DNA from: Mesostigma viride
Taxonomy: Eukaryota; Streptophyta; Mesostigmatophyceae; Mesostigmatales; Mesostigmataceae
Assembly (NCBI GenBank): GCA_009746045.1
Contig: RPFO01000104.1
Location: forward strand, 4,660,477-4,720,476
Direction: 5' to 3'
DNA: 60,000 bases
A program made the position numbers and the translations under genes. The notes beneath the pieces are model-generated. The model was given only the letters and a program-made list of their open reading frames with translations. It was not told the DNA's origin and did no database searches. Positions 53,201-60,000 of this stretch are shown here, one piece after another (within the stretch, counting starts at the first letter, position 1; each line of letters starts with the position of its first letter).

Positions 53201-55010
53201 CACTTCCGGCAAGCTTTGCCATGATTACGAACAGGGGGGGGGGAGCAGGAACTCAGAAGTCCAAGAAGTTCTTCAAACTCAGCGAGTTCCCAACTTACTT
53301 GTTAATGGTCTTGGCTTGAAAACTTTCGACGCTGGCAGATGTAACATGGCATCCTTGTTGCAGGCCGGTGCGAGCAGTGGAGTCCGCTCGCCTCGCCCTG
53401 ATGAACGGACGCTCCGCGCAGCTGGAGAGCCACGCGTGGCGCCCTTGTTGCAGGCCGTTGCGAGCAGTAAACCCGCTTGCCTCGCCCTGAGGAAGAGACG
53501 CACCGCGCAGCTTGACAGCCGCACGTGGCGCCCTTGTTGCAGGCCGTTGCGAGCAGTGGAGTCCGCTCGCCTCGCCCTGAGGAAGGAACGCTCCCCGCAG
53601 CTTGAGAGCCGCTCGTGGCGCCCTTGTTGCAGGCTGACGCGAGCAGTGTAATCTGCTCGCCTCGCCCTGAGGAAGAGACGCTCCCCGCAGCTTGAGAGCC
53701 ACGCGTGGCGCCCTTGTTGCAGGCCGATACGAGCAGTGGAGTCCGCTCGCCTCGCCCTGATGAACGGACGCTCCGCACAGCTGGAGAGCCGCGCGTGGCG
53801 CCCTAGGAGGCGCGCCCACTGGGGGCACTGCAGGGTGCGCGAGCCGTTGCCGCGATGCCGGTGGGCAAGACCACTCCGCTCCAGCTGGGCACGGCACCCC
53901 GTGTGATTTGGTTTGATCTCATTCACTGCTGCTGCTGGTGAAGGGCTGGCAGCCAACCGGTCAGCCACTGAGAGCCCCAACCAGTGTAGTCGGGGCACGG
54001 CATGCAGGTTGTTGCCGGTCCCACGATGGATGGGTCAGCAGACCAGCACTGATGACGACGGTGACCGGTTGACAGGTCGTCGATACTTGTACGCGCGTTG
54101 TACGTGCGTTGTACGCGTGTTGTACACGCGTTGTACGCGCGTTCTACTGGAGCTTGCCCAGCCGAACACGGCGCCTACATTGTCTAGGCGCCGCGTTCGA
54201 CTTGAGCTTGCCCAGCCTTCGATCGATGCGCGGGGCGATGCACGCGTGTGGTCCAGTTGACCGCTTGCGCAAATCACACCGTCGCGACGCGAGGCGCCCA
54301 CTGGGGGCGCTGCAGGGTGCGCGAGCCGTTGCCGCGACGCCAGTGGAAGGGACCTGGTCCGCTCCGCTATGCGTGGCACCCTGTGGGATGATAAACCATC
54401 TCGATGGCTGATCCTGCCGGTGCGGGGCCGTCAGCCGCAAACTGCATCCTGCGAATGAATGAATGGCACGCAACAGTATCAGAAAAATTTGGCACAAGTT
54501 CATGAGTTGATAGCCTTGGTACATAAAACCTCAAAAGGCAGGCTTTGGTGGGGAAAAAACTGATGTGATATCATGAGATAAGATTTTATAATATCATGAT
54601 CTAATAATATGATATTATAATATCATATTGTTATATCATGAGATAAGATTCAATCAAGGCGAGGCTAGCTGGTTCTCCCCGCATTGCGTTGAGGCGCACA
54701 ACAATCAATTAAGGGCACAACAGTTATTTTTTTATTACTCGATGATTGCAAATTGAAGTGCCAGCAGGGAGAATCCATGTGTAAAACCTGATGTAAACCG
54801 ATTTCAGAATGGAATTACATTACCAGGCATTTGCTAACTGGCATCCCTGGGGCACGAACAGGGCAACGCTTGACAGAACTTCTAGCAAGCTTTGCCATGA
54901 TTACGAACAGGGGGGGGGGGGGTGTCCAGAAGTGCTTCAAACTCAGCGAGTTCCCAACTTACTTGTTAGGGGTCTTGGCTTGAAAACTTTCGACGCTGGC
55001 AGATATAACA
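46637..55010 (+). repeat. Satellite block 3: higher-order repeat, mature unit about 1.68 kb
   Basis: The landmark GCCATGATTACGAACA recurs at about 46639, 48027, 49850, 51535, 53219 and 54894. The last four are 1685, 1683 and 1676 bp apart and almost identical. Each mature unit holds a poly-G tract, five 90-bp subrepeats (CGAGCAGTGGAGTCCGCTCG...), two versions of a CCCACTGGGGGC-type segment, GTACGCGC subrepeats, a GGCGCC hairpin, and an A/T-rich palindromic tract with ATATCATGAGATAAG. The first units are shorter or rearranged and the last (54710-55010) ends before its 90-bp repeats. Its ORFs on both strands are by-products of 90 being a multiple of three. Confidence 0.95.
47193..47241 (+). repeat. 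GAC microsatellite expansion within one satellite unit
   Basis: About 16 GAC triplets lie where other units have two to nine. It is a variable microsatellite inside the satellite. Confidence 0.9.
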
Positions 55011-57726
55011 ACGTTGCATTCCTTCAACTGCCTGCAACGGGGGACAAAAGTTCCAAGTTCAAAACGAGCATTTCGTCCCTGAGGGAACATGCTTAGAAGG
55101 GGCTGCCAATATGTCCAACCAACGCGCCCAAGCAATGTCCAAAAAGCTTTGACAAAACGACAACATAAAAGCTTCGGAATAGAATGACGACGACAAACGT
55201 GACGACAAACTGCTGACCGTGGTGTCATACAAAGAATAATTTGACAGTTATGAGAGTTAAACAGATTCATGTACCTGAACAATTAGCAAATTCATGTCTT
55301 AACGAACACTCTTGCTTAGCTTACCTGATCCAGCCCATGACGCTGCCAAGGTGATCGATGGATCACGGGCGCTGGTAATAGATCAGTGATCCCAACGCCG
55401 GTACCAAACCAAGGCATTGCCAAAAACGATCCATGGACGGCGCATGATTATTTGGACCATCGGCGAAATTGGAAGGAGAACCATGGCTACCTCCAAGCCA
55501 TGGCTCTCACGAGACCCCTCCTCTGACGCCGGCTGCCGTGTTTCGCGCTATTTCACCATGGCCGACGGTTGCGCCGCTTCCCCTCTACAGTACGCCGGCC
55601 CAGCATCTGCAGATGCGCAGATGCAAAGCGGTCAGGCGGTCTAGGAGAGTCGTTTTGATGTCTGTAAATAATACTGTACCGTGGCACTTCCTAGGCTTCA
55701 GGCTCCCTAGACTCGCGCTCCTTTCTTCTGCTGGGAAGTTGCGAAGTGTGATGAATTTATGCGGCACCGAGATTGAGAATGGTCAATTAGTGCTGTCCTT
55801 GCAACAAGTCTGCATTTCACAGTGCATCAGTGCTCCAGCTCAAGGCTAGGCTCTTACAGGCGGTGGAGCAGAGGAAAATCCACGTGTGAACTTCCTGCGC
55901 GTTTGTAACGGGATTTCGTTAATGGAAAGTTTGGTCCAACAGCCCAAAAGTTTGCGACGGTTATATCTGGAGCACGCGAACACAGGACATCGCTGATCGC
56001 AGAGTTTGGCTCCTGCTGCAATCTGGGCATACGGACCTCTGCCAAATGGCTCATCTGGATGTAACGCCCGAAAACCGTGATAATATGGACGCCGCAGTTT
56101 GACATTTTCGTGATTGGTCGCAACGAAATTTCGCGCATCTCATTCGTCAAGCGGACTGTAAGTCGCGCCGCTGAGTGGCTGGAGCCGAAAGCCGTTCGAA
56201 AGAGTGTTAGCTAAATTTGTGCCAAGGCTGCGTTTTACAAAATATTGTGTGTGTTGATGGTCGTATTGCCGCACCCCCAAGAAGTTCGCTATCTTGGTCA
56301 ATTAACGTTTCGCTTCGTTGAAAAAAGGAGCTGCGCATTGCCGTGGCATTCATAACACATCTTCGCACACACCTACAGACCGGCATTATGATGCCAGCTG
56401 ACGTGGCTTGGAGTTGTCTAATTTGTTTTTAGTGATCAGAATATCGTGTATATGGAAGACTCTAGTCCTTACAGGGTACCCACGTGACGACGTCGCAGTA
56501 GTCGCATGTAATTAATTAATTAATTGATTAATGGCAGACTCCGGGGTGTGGCTGTCGCTGGCTGTTGTTTTTTCCAATTTTGATCCGAGGATTTTGGAGG
56601 TCGATCGGACCGGCTATAGGCGTGGCCTATTGATCTGAGAATTTACAATATGGCACCCGCGCCCGGGTCTGAAGTGCCGTCTGTCGTTCGTGGAGTTGAA
56701 TTCAGCCTAGAAATGCGTGTTTTGCAGCGCGCGCCTTGCCCGCTGGGCCTGCTAAGATCGGAATCGTTTCATACTGGCCTTATATACTGGCGAGTAAACC
56801 TCTAGATCTGCATGCTGCTGCTGCTGCTGTTATTGTTGTAAAAGACACCTAAGGCGACCATGTCCACAAGCCGAGGTGACAAGCCGGTGATCAATGCAGC
56901 GCGATTCCCGCCAGGGCTCCGTTGTGGCGTCCTCCATGGCTTCCTCCTCGCAGTTGTAACTATGGTCGTCTGGGTCACTGCAAAGGTTGGTAGCCACGCT
57001 TGCACGCGCCTTTTGTATGGACCTATTGTTGTCATGCTGTCTGAGTTTTCTCGTAACATCCGGTGCGCTTGTTTCAGCTCCGCTTTTCCCATTTCAAGTC
57101 GAATTTACTGTGTGGCCCCCTGACACACCTGTGTGTTTATCGACCAGAATTCTAACTTCCAGTCCCCGTGGCAAACGTCCTCCATCACGCATTTCCAGTT
57201 TAGTCTCTCATGCGCATGTCCTAACCGCTTGAGCAGCGCGTGGCTTGGATTGAACCGCCGGCCGGCACGGTGCTCGTGTGCGTCGGTTTCCCTGCTAGCT
57301 CAAGTTGCTGTGGTCTCCTGCTAAAAGTGCAAAATTAATTCTATCAAATATCGCAGTCATTATCATACTGGAAATTTCCATTCATTATGATCGCATGGAA
57401 TTGTGATGCAATTTTAGTACCCCTCCTTTGATTCAATGGTGCGTTTGTGTGCTGTTTGAACAGTACAAATGTTATTATCTATGGGGACGTTTGACTGTGG
57501 AGGAAGCCTTTTTTAGTTCAGCACTCACGTCAGTCTTCTAGATGAAGGGGCCACCATAAGAGGTACTATATAGGTATTGATGGTGGGGCTCCAGATGTTA
57601 AGGGGTCGCGTGTGTGTGGCGTGTGATCTCCTCAAACGGGAGCTTGTGGCGTGGGGCTACTAAATATATTGTAGGTATCTATAAGATAGGTATAAAGAGT
57701 TGGGATGTTACTACTCCTTGTGTGGT
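55011..57726. other. No recognisable gene
   Basis: ORFs here are short and without recognisable domains; one at 55483-55644 is GC-rich but unconvincing. A TTAA-type run at 56510-56528 resembles a LINE tail but lacks the hairpin. A CTG run lies at 56815-56830. Confidence 0.45.
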
Positions 57727-59423
57727 TTAACCCCTAAATGGTCTGAGATCCTGCCGATAAATCGGCTGGATCTTCACAATTTTGCAAACCAGATGCCATC
57801 CAACCTACCCATATCCAATGGCTGTCCTTGGGGGCCAAGCATGTCCATGAGTTGCCCTTCGGGTTGGTATATCACAACCTCACATATATGCAGGGTAGGC
57901 CATGTTTAACTGCCGTCAAAGTCAGGGGGGTCAAGACGCGCGTTTTCATTTTTGGTAGAATGTGCATTTTGAATTATGTTATAAGACCTAGGCACCTACC
58001 ACTTCAGGGATGATAAACAATTAGTTGCTGAACAGTTTGAGCTATTGGGGTCATAATTTGGGTGGGTATACCAGCAGTTACACCCAGTACAGCCCATAGG
58101 GGTACCGTTGGTAAAAAGCAACCAAGGGAGTAGGGGTGGGCATACTACCTCCTAATATGGCCACCAACCATGCCAAACAATACATTTCCCTTCCACAATG
58201 ATGGGGAAACATAACTGCATCATCACACTGCCCTTACATGGCACCTATGTGCAGGTGCCACCTTGTCCATGCACGTAGGTAACGTGGTACGGACACCCTA
58301 CGCAAGGCATGCATTCTAGGAGGCAGCCACCAACAAACTAGTGGTGTTGAGCCTATTTCAGCCTGCCCTAGCAAGGATAAACTAGGCCTAAGCTGCTATA
58401 GCTTGCCAGGTGATGGCCAGCACACCTGGTGGCACATGCTGTCAATGGGAAGCTTTTACTCACCGGTTACGTGCTTGATGATGCCACAGAGACCAGCCAA
58501 CTGCCTCACACTCATGCAATATGTGTATGGGAAATGTATAACAAACATATATGGAGGTATTCAAACCCATACAGCCTCTAAAACTTATCACCATCACCCT
58601 GTGGCAGGTCAACTGACTGAGGGAAGCATCTAAGAAGGGTGTTTTAGAAAGGGGCCAGGCCAGGGTCAAGAAAGAGCATGAATAGTGCAAAAAGAATGTG
58701 CTACACAAGCTAGAACGTATATATAAACGTCAAACATCGATAGGAAAACGATGCTTAAGCTTTACCAGGCATGGATGGCGTTAACTTGGCCCAGGCGGTG
58801 GCCGCAAAATGGCGCATTTCGGCACACCAAAGTTGTGCAGCATGGTCGCTGGATTCGGCGATTTCTGGCCACCCTTGCACGTTTACGACTACTATGTATC
58901 ATAAAAAGTACAAAGAAACCAATATATCCTTTAAAATACGCCGGAAAGGTATTGCTGTCAACGTTTCTATCGTCCGGCCTGATCGCAGTTTTTTCCAGCA
59001 AGAACGCTGCCGACACCTATCAAATGGCATTCCCGCGAACCAAAAATTGGCCTGTATCATCTTTAGGACGTTTAAAATCAATATCCTAAGTTTGGCCAGA
59101 AAATTCGAACGCAAACGTAAATGCCATGCGTGGGCGCAAGCCGCCATGGCCAGGTCGTCGTTTTCCGGAATGCACGTTGTACGTGAAAAAGTACCCTGAC
59201 CCCTTGTACTTTGACCGGCCAGAACACCTCTATAACTTTGTCAAAAGTATGCAAACCCTAGTACCATGCTGTGAAGAATTTTATAAACTTTCGATCTTCT
59301 CAGCTAAACTTTTCCTAATTCTCAATAGATTTCGCGGCATCTGGTCCCCCGAGAAGGGGCCGATGCATCGGCTGGAACTCGATTTTTGGCGGAAAATCGG
59401 CAGCAAGACCATTTAGGGGTTAA
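57727..59423. mobile_element. Non-autonomous inverted-repeat element bounded by TTAA (piggyBac-like)
   Basis: TTAA at 57727-57730 and 59420-59423 flanks a 1689-bp element whose ends are exact inverted copies of CCCCTAAATGGTCT. A second shared motif, CTGCCGAT, follows just inside both ends. TTAA target sites and CCC termini fit the piggyBac superfamily. No transposase ORF is visible inside, so it would need a helper. Since TTAA adjoins the inverted repeat, it could also be part of longer 18-bp termini of another family. Confidence 0.65.
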
Positions 59424-60000
59424 GAGGAGCTCATGGCGTGGGGCTAGACGTCATCTAGCCTAGATGAGTCAGGGCAGGCATCCCACGCCCATCACATGGC
59501 CATTCTAATGACCTTGCAACGTCGTACGCTTGTCTACGTGGCCTGCTGGTCCATGCCTACCCCGCACCTGCACCCCGCTGTCGCTCTCACCCTCGTGCTC
59601 ACCATCATTCTGCGGTGTCCTGTGACCTTGCCCCTACCATTGCGCGATTCGCCCCTTTCCATGCTGGTATGGATACAATGCCAATGGTGCGAGACAGTAA
59701 CTGTGCCGAGAGACTGTTCCTGCGGTGGGATGGGATGACTTTTCCTATGCCATTACCTGGGAAATTGCAGTTCTTTTTCCGTGGGCACCTGATCAGCTCA
59801 TTAAAATTTCAAAGCACACCGTCAACTAGTCAATTTTTCGGATTTGTATAACCTGACCTCCATGTAATTGTGACACCTCGGCGGAGGTAGGTCTCTCCTT
59901 GCCACCCCTGCCACGTTCTCGTAGTCTTCATGCAGGACTCCTCGCCACCGTTGTGATCAATCCGACAAGGTCGCTGTTGTAGATGCCTGGTGGTCGGGTC
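59424..60000. other. No recognisable gene
   Basis: Only short ORFs are present. The sequence just right of the TTAA element (GGAGCTCATGGCGTGGGGCT) resembles a segment left of it at 57641. Confidence 0.45.

Noticed and set aside
49912-53998. Repeated ORFs of 158-239 codons in each satellite unit, on both strands
   Set aside because: The 90-bp subrepeat is a multiple of three and open in several frames. The proteins change frame between units and show no domain.
56510-56528. TTAA-type repeat as a fourth LINE tail
   Set aside because: No hairpin or conserved 3' UTR precedes it, so it is probably an unrelated microsatellite.
1-60000. tRNA and rRNA genes
   Set aside because: I looked for T-loop GGTTCGA-type boxes with matching stems and for conserved rRNA words and found none I could support by eye; a tRNA scan would settle it.

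Overview
This window is nuclear DNA from a eukaryote. It has spliced genes with GT-AG introns, LINE retrotransposons, a solo LTR, short inverted-repeat DNA transposons and a large satellite array. The best-recognised gene, a peroxisomal 2,4-dienoyl-CoA reductase ending in SKL, carries a WYQ-x2-VSAAK active-site segment like that of the plant SDRB proteins. With the GC-rich exons and abundant simple repeats, this suggests a green-lineage microalga; that is inference. I see no rRNA, tRNA, CRISPR, viral or toxin gene.

Layout. 1-8.1 kb is a nest of two LINE families. LINE A (about 1473-6740) has a gag-like ORF1 and an endonuclease/reverse-transcriptase ORF2. It sits inside element B, which has its own ORF1 and 3' tail but no visible reverse transcriptase. 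Several extra 3' tails, one of them inverted, follow to 8.1 kb. 8.1-13.8 kb has no recognisable gene but several small palindromic repeats. 13.8-18.2 kb is a host repeat split by a composite short inverted-repeat insertion and by a minus-strand, 5'-truncated LINE A, itself interrupted by a complete ORF1-only element B with a target-site duplication. 18.9-23.2 kb (minus) is a five-exon gene for a 785-residue coiled-coil protein. 24.2-24.9 kb is a hAT-type short element, followed by a foldback repeat. 25.8-32.6 kb (plus) is the five-exon reductase gene; its third intron holds a 43-copy minisatellite and its fourth holds decayed copies of the end of exon 4. 34.0-35.3 kb is a third, truncated LINE (C).

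From 36 to 55 kb the window is dominated by a satellite whose mature unit is about 1.68 kb and contains nested 90-bp repeats. Two islands interrupt it. The first (37.7-43.2 kb) has a tentative gene whose last intron is almost entirely tetranucleotide repeats, plus a 173-bp tandem repeat. The second (43.9-46.6 kb) has a solo LTR with 5-bp target duplication and a Cys-rich putative zinc-binding gene with an inverted copy of its own 3' half. 55-60 kb has no clear gene but contains a 1.69-kb inverted-repeat element bounded by TTAA.

The retroelements appear connected. The 3' ends of LINE A, element B and LINE C all carry a five-base-pair hairpin with a CAAC/CCAC loop just before a TTAA- or TTAAT-type microsatellite tail. 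This fits element B being mobilised by LINE A's reverse transcriptase.
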